Source: Drosophila miranda (Eukaryota; Arthropoda; Insecta; Diptera; Drosophilidae). Taken from it: a DNA stretch of 64,000 bases. Where the stretch lies: contig NC_046677.1 in NCBI RefSeq assembly GCF_003369915.1, forward strand, positions 24,198,913 through 24,262,912, read 5' to 3'. Shown piece by piece: positions 33,801 to 43,700 of this stretch (position 1 is the stretch's first letter; every line of letters begins with the position of its first letter). A program made the position numbers and the translations under genes. The notes below the pieces were generated by a model, which ran no database searches, was not told the DNA's origin, and saw only the letters and a program-made list of their open reading frames with translations.

Positions 33801-35002
33801 TTGTCGGCGATTGTCGAACGTGCCCTTTTGGAGCCACCACTCGAGCTGGAGCGCCGCTTGTCGCTGGACCTCCGCCTGGATCTCTCGCGAGAATCATCGA
33901 GCCGACTGCTGCGCGACTTTTCATTGCGACGACGATCTTCGCGCTCCCTGGCCCGCACCTCATCACGTTTATCGCGCTCCTCGTGTCGCTTCTGACGATC
34001 GCGGCGTCTCCGCTCCAAGGAGGTGGAGCGGCGACGCTTCGGGCTCTTGCTGCGACTGCGTGTACGGGTGCGACGGCGACTGCGGCTGGGACTGCGTCGC
34101 CGGTTACGGCTCTTTTCATCACCACTGCGACTACGTTTGCGCACTTCGCTGGCCAGCGTCTGCTTGGGCACAGGCACCGGCGGCGGCACATTATCGTCGT
34201 CCTTCTGTGGAAGGGATTGCCATGAGTTTTTTTCAGTGGCTTGTGGTTTTGTTTGATCAAAACTTACATCAGTTATTTCGCCCTCTTCGATGTGATTCGA
34301 TGGACTGGCAGCTGTTGGTGGTGGTGCTGCTGCTGCATTGGCCGCTCCATTAGTGGTCACGGAATGATCTTTATCAGGTTCCTCCTCTGACACTGTCACT
34401 GCCTCTGCCTCTGGCTGCGGTTTCTCATCGGAATTAGTCACAGTTGTGGCATCCAAGGGTCGTTGCGGGGCAGATGTTTCGGTTTCTGTTTCCGCTTCAA
34501 TTGATTTTGTTATAGCTTCCTCTTCTGCTTTTTCTGCTGCCTCTGCAGGCGCCGCTGCTGTCGGTATTGCTTCTGCTTCTGCTTTTTCCACGCCAGCCGA
34601 CACAGACGTGTCAACAGCAACAGCAGCTGGGGAAGAGTCAACATTTGATTGTTTTTCCGGCAATGCTGCTGCGGTTTGCTTTTGCTTGTCCTCCTCTTTT
34701 GGTGAAGCAACATTTTCGTCTGTTTGTAGCACTTTCTTTTCTTCCTCCTCCTTCTGTTGCGGCGGCTCGTCTACGGCCGGGGAATCATTAGATACTTCTG
34801 CCGGCGTCACTTCTTCTTCTACCACTTCTTTTGCCTTCTGGCCCCGCTCTTCCTCATCGTTTTCCTCCTGACCGCTTGCCAGACGGCTGCCAGCATCACT
34901 TTTGGAGGCACTGCCGCTGCCACTGCTGGAGGAACTGCTCGAGGAGCCACTGCTGCTACTAGAGCCACTGCTCGAATTACTTTCTGCATCGCTTTCCCCC
35001 AT
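30837..35002 (-). CDS. ncm: nucampholin / CWC22 spliceosome-associated MIF4G protein
   Basis: Three exons on minus: 35002-34268, 34204-32965 and 32896-30837, giving 1344 residues. CWC22 binds eIF4A3 in the spliceosome and escorts it into the exon junction complex. The acidic Ser/Glu-rich N terminus (with EEGEITD) spans about 1-245. An Arg/Ser-rich stretch follows at about 265-385. The MIF4G domain ([20 protein letters not shown], then IPPAKL...) lies at about 390-610. The second join restores TEDIL-NVFKF, as in the human protein. The MA3 domain ([11 protein letters not shown]...DYEECAHKL) is at about 720-860. The tail is Ser-rich, then Lys-rich, then Arg-rich with RGDSRG/RGESRG repeats. Introns are 63 and 68 bp. 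A DRE lies about 85 bp upstream. Length is close to what I recall for D. melanogaster ncm. Confidence 0.95.
31128..31312 (-). repeat. ncm: coding tandem repeat in ncm (RG(D/E)S units)
   Basis: Roughly eleven units of about 15-18 bp encode variants of [19 protein letters not shown]. Adjacent [15 protein letters not shown] units extend it. Units differ mainly in the residue after RG and in Asp/Glu choice, so the array looks free to expand and contract in the disordered tail. Confidence 0.8.
32897..32964 (-). other. ncm: ncm intron 2 (68 bp)
   Basis: GTGATT donor at 32964 and CTCTTTAG acceptor. Splicing joins CTG A to AT GTC, restoring the conserved TEDILNVFKF peptide, which strongly supports these borders. 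Confidence 0.88.
34205..34267 (-). other. ncm: ncm intron 1 (63 bp, in frame and stop-free)
   Basis: GTAAGT donor at 34267 and CCCTTCCACAG acceptor ending at 34205 are near-consensus. The intron is 63 bp, a multiple of three, lies in phase 0 and contains no stop, so retention would insert 21 residues between EEGEITD and KDDDNVPP. Splicing is the likelier default. Confidence 0.75.
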
Positions 35003-35085
35003 TTTTAGTGAGAGGCCTTGATTGCAGTGGAAAAACTACTTTTGTGAAAATTTGACAGGCAAAACGTTGGCAAAACAGTATGGCT

Positions 35086-35093
35086 TATCGATA
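35086..35093. promoter_or_regulatory. ncm: DRE (TATCGATA) in the ncm promoter
   Basis: Perfect palindromic TATCGATA 84-91 bp upstream of the ncm ATG. DREF-bound DREs at this distance mark constitutively active, proliferation-linked Drosophila promoters, consistent with a core splicing factor. Confidence 0.75.
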
Positions 35094-35233
35094 CAAAATA
35101 TATGGTCCGATCATTACAAATATACCGTCTCATTTTAAAAATATACCGTAAATATACTGACGAATTCAAGTTATATTTTACATATTCCTCGTTTCTTATA
35201 TTCCGTGGAATATTACTAGCTATATAGAACATT

Positions 35234-35476
35234 TAACCATGCCCACATAATTTTAAACGATTAGTGAATATATTTTCTAATTGACTGGTTTATTTTAAAC
35301 ACTTGCTTTTATTGCATTTGGCGTAAAAAGAGGTTTAAGCGAAAATGGTGAAAAAAACGAAAGAGGATAGTCGTGAGCTAGATAAAACAATTTACCATGC
35401 CCACATAATTTAATACGATTTATGAATCAATTTTCTACTTGACTGGCCTATTCTAAATACTTGGTATTATTGGATT
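35234..35476 (+). repeat. direct repeat pair left of bsf
   Basis: 35234-35330 and 35390-35476 are diverged direct copies starting ACCATGCCCACATAATTT and sharing ACGATT, GAAT, TTTTCTA.TTGACTGG and TACTTG/CACTTG words. A third copy is at 41405-41482. Confidence 0.75.
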
Positions 35477-36449
35477 TCTATATTCGTTGAAAATTAAATT
35501 TAATAGATTGATGAAATTGACAAAATATACCGCAAATATACCTTCATTGCATATATTCTTCTACCTTCATATGTATATATTTTTGATAGAAAATATCAAT
35601 AAAAAAAAAAGATCTTTTTGTGGTATATATAAATTGAACTGATTTTCTTAATTCGATGCAATCCTAGGCTATTTTTATGTTGTTTTATTGACGATATGCA
35701 AAAAAGAAAACCCACCTTTGGTCCCGCGTTCTGGTTCCAATTCCAGCTGTATGGTTCCGTGGTTAGTTTCCAAAATTTCTGATTTTGCGCCTCTGAAATT
35801 ATTTGTAATTAAATAAATGTTAATAGTTTGTATTAAAATTGATAAATTGTTATTCAATTACCTTTTCTTACACTCGCTCTTGATTATTTTATGTTTTTTG
35901 GCTGGAAATCTTGATGAAATTTAAGCAATGTTTTTTTCAAAGCCTTAATCTTTCGTTAGTTGAAAATATTTAAAATATGAACTAGGTTTTTTCGGCAATC
36001 AACTGAAATCAAAGACAACTAGATCCGTATTTTCCAGAGCTGCATTTCTGCAGGTTGGATATGAATAGAAATTCAATACATAGGTTTTAACGGGAGTAGC
36101 AATTATAAAAATTAAATAAATATGTTGAAGCTGTCAACAGCATCCCAACTATAAAGGGATGATGGTAGAACACCTGATATTTCAGATATAAAATATCAAA
36201 TTTAACTGTATTCTATGCTACTCAAATACTAACCCTCACAACCTATTACATGCCCTCTTTTGCAAAGATTCCATGTATATAGTACTTATATCTAAAAGTT
36301 CCTTATATAATAAAAAAAATCAACCTTAAAGCACTTGGAACAACGAGAACTAAAATATATATTTTTTTAGTTTACAATCAATATTATTTATCCATAGAAA
36401 ATACTTAAAATAAAATTAATTACAATAGGTTTTAAGGCTTATCCCCGAT

Positions 36450-39400
36450 CTAGACCTGGTTTCCTGGTTTGCGTGGCACTGTTTCGGGAATATTCGGCGA
36501 CACATCATCGTCGCTACTGTCCGACGAGGAGGAGGAGGACGAGGAAGAATCAGCCTTGGATACACGCTTCTCGGGTATCGAATAGGGGAACTTAAGATCC
36601 TTCTCCTCGACAGCCTGCTTGAGCCTCAGCAGGGCCGTGCGATTGATATTCTCCAGTGAGACATCTTTCACAGCATTGGAGAGCACATCGAGAGCCTTTT
36701 CGTGGTTTCCCTTGGTCGTTTGGATGTCAATCAGACAGGAGTAGGCATTGCCAATGGCTCCTTCGGATATTTTGCTATCCCTTAGCTGTAAGATCACGGA
36801 CGTGGCCAGCTTCTCGTCCTGCTGTTCGCGGGCCGTCTGCAGAACGCGCTGGAACATCAGACGCGGCAACTGCGACAGATGCTTGTCCCAGATCTCCTTG
36901 GAGGCCGCCTCCTGGCCGCTGGATATCAAATGCATCCACAGCACATTCATGGGCCCTAATTGATTGTGGGCGGCAAATTTCTCCGCCAGAGTTTGATCTG
37001 TACAAAAGAAAACAAGATTTAAATAGGGATCTCCAGGGGTCCCTCATGCATCTCCACTCCACTTACATTGCGGCACCAGTTCCGGATGCTTGTCGAGTAT
37101 GCCAACGGCCCCGCCACGTGGGAACTTCTCCGCCTGCTTGGCCGCCTCCTCGGGCGTCTTGGCGGTGTCTATCTCGACGGTCAATTGCTTGAGGAACGGC
37201 TCAGCCTTGCCGGCCACAATGTTGGCATGGCAGAAACGATTGTCAAACGACACCATGCGCTTCTGCTCTTCGTTCAGCTGCTTGCCAATCTTCTGCAGGG
37301 TTTCCAGATCCCCCGCAGCGGCAATTTTGTTCAAATAGAACCTGAAGATCTTTATCTGCGGATGGAGTCCATCGGCCAGGAGTTCCTCCACATATTTGGT
37401 GGCCTCGGCCAGACGATCGTCACGCACCAGGAGCTCAATGAGTCGGGAAGTGTCCAGAACGTTGATCTTGTCGGTGGCTGCCAGGTTCTGTTTGTGGCTG
37501 ATGGCTGCATCCGGATCGTTGGCCAGCAGTGCCTTACGGAAGCCAGACTTGTGGGAGACGGGCCTCACAGTAGCCTCCTGCTTGGCTGGCTCCTTCTTTA
37601 GAGTCGGCTCTTTCTTGACGGCGGACTCCTCCTTGGGCGTATCTGTCTTGGTTTGCTCTGGATTTTTGGGCGCTCTGTTCCTTCTCGATTGCTGTTGCGT
37701 TTCGGGCACCACAAATGGCACATCAATGTTCTTGCGCCTCAGAATTTCCGCCAGCTTCAATAGAAATGCATCGGTGGGTGTCAGAGACTCTTCCTGCATT
37801 TTGGTCCACAATCCGAGAGCCTTTTCGGCCTCATCGGCCTTGTCGTAGCTCAGCAAAAGGGTGTAATAGATCTTGTTTCGGTCGATGTGTCCCAAGTCCT
37901 TGGTGGCTTCTATGAGACCCTCGAGGGGCTGCAGCAGACCCTCATTCCGATACCGATCGCAGGCATTGCTGATCCTCTGGGGGCGTGTGCGCAGGCCGGG
38001 TGTCTCCAGGATCTTCCTGGCCTGACGCACGCGACCGCATTCCACAAAGGAGAAGACCAGATCGTACAAACTGTTGACCTCGCCATGGATGCCCGTGCTC
38101 AGGTCGGTCAGACGCTGCAGATTGACGGCATCCTCCTTCTGGATGAGACGGCACGAGAGCTCATTCTTCCAGGGTGTCACCTTGTACGTCTTGCAGATCC
38201 CCTCGAACGTTTCAATGGCCTTGGGTATGTCGTCCTTCACCAGATGCACCTTGATCAGTGGCCCCAGCAGGACATTTGTGGGCACAATATAGTTGTCGGC
38301 CAATAGAGCATCGAACAGGCGACGCAGCTTCTCCGGCTGCCCGGCCTCTGCGATGGCATTGAGCACACGCCACACGGTGCTCACATAATTAAAGCTTCCT
38401 TCGGTTTCGCTGATGGGTGCATCCTTTTTGTTATTCGCCAGCACCTGGAAGGCCTCCTCCACACGCTCCTCCTGCAGCAGCAGATCCGCCAGTCGCACTG
38501 TCTTCAGGTTATCCAACTGGAATGTGGGCTCTTTGGCCCTCAGCTTCGTGTAGACGTCCAGGGCCTCAGAGCTGCGCTTGTGGTGCGTATACAGATCAAC
38601 CAGCTGCGCATGGATGCCCAACGGGATCTGGTACTTTTCCGATTCCAGTTTTTCTATGACCTGCAGGGTCTTTTCAATGTTTTGAGAACGGAAACAGGCA
38701 TTTAGGAGCTGCCTTTTGATGTTGTTTGCATTCTCTCCCTTGGCCTCCACATTAACAATGAAGCGCTCCAATTCTGGGGGAGATTTCAGTTGTTTAAAAG
38801 AGCGATAAATAAATAATGTTTCAATGACTCACCATCGATGGACAGGGAATCCAATGTTCGCTTGCCGCTGCTTGGCAGAGGCGTCGGCTCCAGCTCTCCG
38901 GAGCTTAGTTTTCCTAGCAATTCGGAAATCTTAGGCGTCATTTCGGCACCCAGTTGGTCCGAGAGCTGGGTGGCCTTTGCGCTGCTGATGGACAGCCCCT
39001 GCTTGACCAATCCCAGAAGGATCTTCTCCAGCGTGGCCACACGATCGCGATGGAAGTAGTTGCTTGCCTCCTGGACAATGCCACCCACCACATCGGGGAC
39101 GCTGTTCTTCTCCGTAGCTGCTGCTGCTGCCTCTCCCTGTTCGGCCTCCTCCTCTTTGCCAGCAGAACGCTGTTGCAATCCCTCATGGATCTGCCTCACG
39201 CAGCGGATAAACGAGGCATAATCATTTGTGTGGCTCAGGGCGAGGATCAAGGGCTGCCTGAAGAGCACCGGGACATAGTGGGCCCTGTTCTTCTCCATAA
39301 TCTTGGCGGCATCTGCAATCTGATGCGTGACCAAAGCGGCATAAACAGCAGAAGTGACAGCCGTGGAGTTGGAGACACCAGCATCCCTCAAGGCAGTGAT

Positions 39401-41069
39401 GACACGCTCCCAGTTCTTCTCCTTTAAGCTGGGAATCACATAATCCCTGATCGTTTCCGAGTTGGGAAGCACTGCAAACTCCTGCTGCATACGACGGACA
39501 ATCTCCAGCACCTGATTGGACTCCACCGAGCAGATGAGGGGCCAGAAGTAGTGCTGGCGGATGGGCAAACCGGCATTCTTCATCTCCTTGAGCAGCGGCA
39601 GAGCATTGTTCACGATACCATTTGTGAGACCCGCCTCCGTGGCAATGGACAAGGCCTTGGGATTGAGTCCTTCTGCTTGGAGGGTCTTGCAGATGGTCAG
39701 AATCTTCTCCACCGGGCGATTGGCCTTTACCATTTGTCGGATGAAGAAGGCGCCCACATCCACCGGCTCGCCATTCACGCGATTCGATCTCGGCATCACA
39801 CGCAGGATCTGCAGACCCACCTCTTCGTGGCCCTTGTTCACGAGGCGCAGTATCACGTTGACGGCATCCTGATTGAAGCCCGGGGAGATATGCAACTTTG
39901 CGAGCAAATCATCAACCTTGTCGCTATTGCCATTCACCGCCAGGGTGTACACAGTATCCAGCAGATCCTTGTCCTGCAAGATGATCTCTTTTTGGTCGCA
40001 TTCTGTGAGGGTCTCCTGCAAAGCAGCCAGATCTCCATGACGGGCAAACGCACACAGCAAAGTCGTATAAGTGTCGGCACTGGGCTCTAGGCCGGCCTGC
40101 TTCATCACCGCCAGAATGCCCTTCGCCGACTCCAAATCGTTGGCCTTCAGAGGGGGGAATATATGGATCAATCTATACATGCCCTAGGGGTTCCTTCACT
40201 CACCTGCGAATGTCCCAGGATCAAGGAATTGAAGACATTTTCATTCACAGGCAGACTCTTGCCCCGCATAAACTCCAAGATTCTGGTGGCACCCTCGATG
40301 TCGCCCTGCTGGCAATAGCGTGCTATCAGTCGCTGATATGTCACTCTGTTCGGTTCGATGCCCTTGGCCTCGATCTCGGCGAGGAAATCCGTGGGTGCAA
40401 ACGGATGCTCGTTCTCCAGGTACACGCGCAGCAGAGCATTGTAATGGGAGATGTCCATGGGTACATTGAGGGCATTCAGGGTCTTCCAGATCTCCTGCAC
40501 CAGGGCTGTGCGTACCTCGGGCAACTCCTCGGGCACCAGATTCCCACAGCATCGTATGACCATCAACGACTGCGAACTGGTCGCGGTGCGGTGTGTGCGT
40601 ATCTCATCGAGGATTTCCTCCAGATCCCGTCGCGAAATGCGACCAATGCGTCGCACATCGTGGTCCAGACGACGGATTTGCTTATCGAGACTCAGCTCCG
40701 ACTTGGCGGCGGCATTCGTAGCGAAGCCACTGAGAAAAACACAAGGGAATGTTCCAGATCAGGTTCAATATCGAGGTTATGTAAACCATTTAACAATCAT
40801 TTTTGAATGAATATATGAAGGTATTCTTGTCTAAAGGACCCCCTCTGGGTGACCCGTACTTCTCTTCAGCCATTCCTTGTTACATTTTCATGAAATTCTT
40901 GTCTTATTGCGTAATGGGCCGGTACTTACCTCTGGAATTGGCTGCAAATGCAGGGCGCACTTGTCAGCAGATTGCTCGCCTCGTTATCGCGCACTGAGTT
41001 GACCAGCACATTCCGGGTGAAGCCAGCAAAGTAGCGAAACAGTTTCCCCGTCCGCAGTATGGAAGCCAT
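36450..41069 (-). CDS. bsf: bicoid stability factor, LRPPRC-like mitochondrial PPR protein
   Basis: Five exons on minus: 41069-40930, 40729-40204, 40144-38833, 38773-37067 and 36997-36450, giving 1410 residues. Every junction has GT..AG ends and the frame closes throughout. The start reads MASILRTGKLFRYFAGFTRN, a basic mitochondrial presequence. The body is helical PPR-type repeat sequence (for example ISHYNALLRVYLENEH, NRVTYQRLIARYCQQGDIEG and SADTYTTLLCAFARHGD). This family binds and stabilises mitochondrial mRNAs and promotes their polyadenylation. D. melanogaster bsf also binds bicoid RNA, as I recall. The C terminus is a Ser/Asp-rich tail followed by VSPNIPETVPRKPGNQV. Length is near the 1412 I recall for D. 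melanogaster. A Motif 1 element lies upstream; ncm lies downstream in tandem. Confidence 0.95.
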
Positions 41070-41139
41070 GGTTCGAGTCGGTTTTAATTAATAAAAATTA
41101 AATTTATTATTTAAAAATCAGAAGCGCACGAGTCGGTGC

Positions 41140-41150
41140 CAGTGTGACCG
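41140..41150 (-). promoter_or_regulatory. bsf: Ohler Motif 1 (M1BP site) of bsf
   Basis: On minus this reads CGGTCACACTG, a perfect match to YGGTCACACTR, 71-81 bp upstream of the ATG. Motif 1 is bound by M1BP and marks constitutive housekeeping promoters in flies. Confidence 0.8.
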
Positions 41151-41404
41151 TGAATTCATTCACTTAACCCACTTAACCTCCCAGTATTTAAACAGGGGAA
41201 CAATTTGAGCTAAGCTGCGGAAAATATTACTGATTTTAAACTCTTCTTGTAAATCCATCCTATGCTTGTTTTTAAGTTGCAAAACTTGCAGGACATCCTT
41301 CACCTGAACTTTGCTAAAATTCGTCCAAATTCCTGGAGTGTGTTTTAATACCCACTGGGCAACAATGGGTTAATTCTTCTCTGTCCATGATCGGAAGTAA
41401 AATT

Positions 41405-41482
41405 CGTATAATTTTAACCGATTGATGAATCAATTTTCGACAAAATTGGCTAGTTTTTAGTCCTTGCTTTTATTTTGTTTAG
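41405..41482 (+). repeat. bsf-flanking repeat, third copy
   Basis: Aligns with 35243-35325: TATAATTTTAA.CGATT, GTGAAT/ATGAAT, TTTTC, ATTGGCTAG/TTGACTGG and CCTTGCTTTTATT/ACTTGCTTTTATT in the same order and orientation. Confidence 0.65.
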
Positions 41483-41708
41483 ACTATTTTGATGTCGCAA
41501 ATGCTCTATTCACCATTAGAATTGCAATAATATCCTAATTTTCTTAAATTTCCTTTAGAGGATATTTTTGAGGGTTATTTTCCCTGTTTCTCTAAAGTGC
41601 TTGAATTTCCCTGTGATTTGAGTCTGGATAACAAAGTACCTTTCTGCGATGTTTTTTTATGGCGAATTTCTATCCGAAAACTGCTTTATTTTCCCAACTT
41701 TTACTTTA

Positions 41709-41903
41709 ACAGACTGTAAGAATCCACTTAACACAGCTCGAAATTTGTGCTCTGTTAACGTACTGTAAGAATCGAATGTTATCACTTAACAGACTGTAAA
41801 GACAATAGGAGGAGCTTTTTGTTGGTGAAATATTTCCCCTTCATACTGTAAGCATAGACTGTTAATGCGAGGAGCTTTTTATTGCTGAAATATTTCCCCT
41901 TCA
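41709..41903. repeat. 60-bp tandem pair with repeated ACTGTAA
   Basis: GGAGCTTTTT.TTG.TGAAAT, followed by ATTTCCCCTTC, occurs at 41811-41843 and again at 41871-41903. The word ACTGTAA occurs at about 41713, 41762, 41793 and 41845, plus ACTGTTAA at about 41858. Confidence 0.8.
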
Positions 41904-43660
41904 AAGGATGGAATTCGGAGTAAATAACTTTAAAAAAAATGAATTAATTTAATACCAATTACGTATAAAAACATCATTATAATTATTCAATTAAAGAAAA
42001 AATTTCCGCTAATTTAATTAGCATTGTGTCGTGAATTGATAATTCGCCCATTTTTACCCATTTTGGAGCAACTGATTGTTGTTATGAGTTATGATTTTGA
42101 TAGGCGACAAAATCTGGGTATATGCTCTAAATAATTTATATTTAATTGCATTTAGAGCGTAATCAATTTAAACCGCCAATTTGTTTGTAGGTGCTCATGG
42201 ATATACATTGTATGTACATATATATATATATAGATATGTAGATGCCTCCCACATATGTACTATTACCTGTTTAAATATTCCACCTCACCTCCTTCTACAC
42301 TCCCATTCCGCCCCCTTTCTACACGTATTCCTATCCATCTCCCATCATTCCATTGACTATTGCCATTCGTCAGAGTGAAAGTGCGCTATCTCTTCTCTCG
42401 TTATGCGGTTCATCCCACACCACCCACTACCCCACTCAGATTCGCACTACCCACTTTCTCTCTCCCTCTCTCAGTCTCCCTCAAGGTGAACTCAATTGAA
42501 TTCTCAACATTTGCACATCAATTATTTCACAAGTGAGCTTTTTTATGGCGCCAATGCGGAACATAGAAAAAAAAATTGATGCGGGGAGCAAAAAATTGTG
42601 CAAAAAAATGAAATAAGTCCTGACGTTGCCGTCGGTGGAAATCAGTGAGCCAAACACTACAGTGGCCCCTGGATGCAGCCGGCAGCCATATCCTACCCCT
42701 CCTTCTGCTGATCAGCATAGTCCCGTCCCCCGCCTAGCCTGGAGATAGTCATGCTTTTGCCACATCTCTGGGTGCATCACCTTCTCCACGTCTACCTTCT
42801 CTTCAACCTGTCTCTGCCACACCACCATCGCCAGCCACTGCATAACAGATTCAATGTCAAAAATTTGACAAACTCAACACCAGGCGAAAACCAAAACAGA
42901 ACACAGAACCCAAGAACAACACGAACATTTTCCAGAGATTTTCGCTGACGAATTTGTGGCAGGTTCATAAATCCAGCAGCAACTAGCAGCAGGAAGAAGA
43001 AGTGCCATAGCGCAAAACCAAAGAACAACAAGAAAATGCATTAAAAAATCATAAAAAACAAAAAGATAGATAACAACAAAAAAGTAGCCAAAAAATCGTC
43101 CGACCAAAAAAGATAGAAGCAAAAACTGCAGATGAAGGCTGAAGCGAAAGCATTGGATACGATACACTTTCAGTTCGAGGGAAAATGGAAAAACCGAATT
43201 CTATTCTAACGAAATAAACTGACAAGAAAATATAACTAAAAACTTTGAATGTCTTTTATGATTTTACTTGATTTGATTGTCATATATTTTCTTGAATTTA
43301 AAGAAAGCACTTTTTTGAGGAGCGTAATACCGACTTTTTCTTCCGATTTTGTATCAGTTTCAAGGAGCTATATGGAATCATGAGACCTTAGAACTTATAT
43401 TTATTTTTTGTTTATTCGACTTGATTATTATTAGAAAACCCTACGAAGTCGCTTCATTCGTGCGCTTACCCCCGACTCACTAGCTCTGCTCGATGGCACT
43501 GATATATATTCGGTATGCACCTTTGTAGTTTATACTACAAATTTATATATATTTTATAAATTGACTTGAACAAATATGGATAAATACAATACCCTTTTCA
43601 AAGCGTATCCAAGAAAGAAAAATATGGTATAAAAAAGTGAAATTTTTGGCGCCAAAAACT

Positions 43661-43663
<3 letters not shown>

Positions 43664-43695
<32 letters not shown>
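43664..43695. repeat. (GA)n microsatellite
   Basis: GA run of about 16 units; a tract of this kind is also a potential GAGA-factor binding site. Confidence 0.95.

Positions 43696-43700
<5 letters not shown>

Larger units (their letters stand above)
35003..36449. other. intergenic DNA between ncm and bsf
   Basis: AT-rich and without a gene. It carries the ncm promoter at its left end, several ATATACCG words between 35115 and 35540, and two copies of a repeat also found beyond the other side of bsf. Confidence 0.65.
41151..43663. other. gene-poor region right of bsf
   Basis: No gene seen. It holds the third copy of the bsf-flanking repeat (41405-41482), an ACTGTAA-rich tandem (41709-41903), CT-rich DNA at 42280-42480 and lysine-rich-looking A-rich DNA at 42990-43100. 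Confidence 0.5.

Noticed and set aside
32948..34225. 425-codon plus frame opposite ncm exon 2
   Set aside because: Antisense shadow of a well-supported exon with conserved domains.
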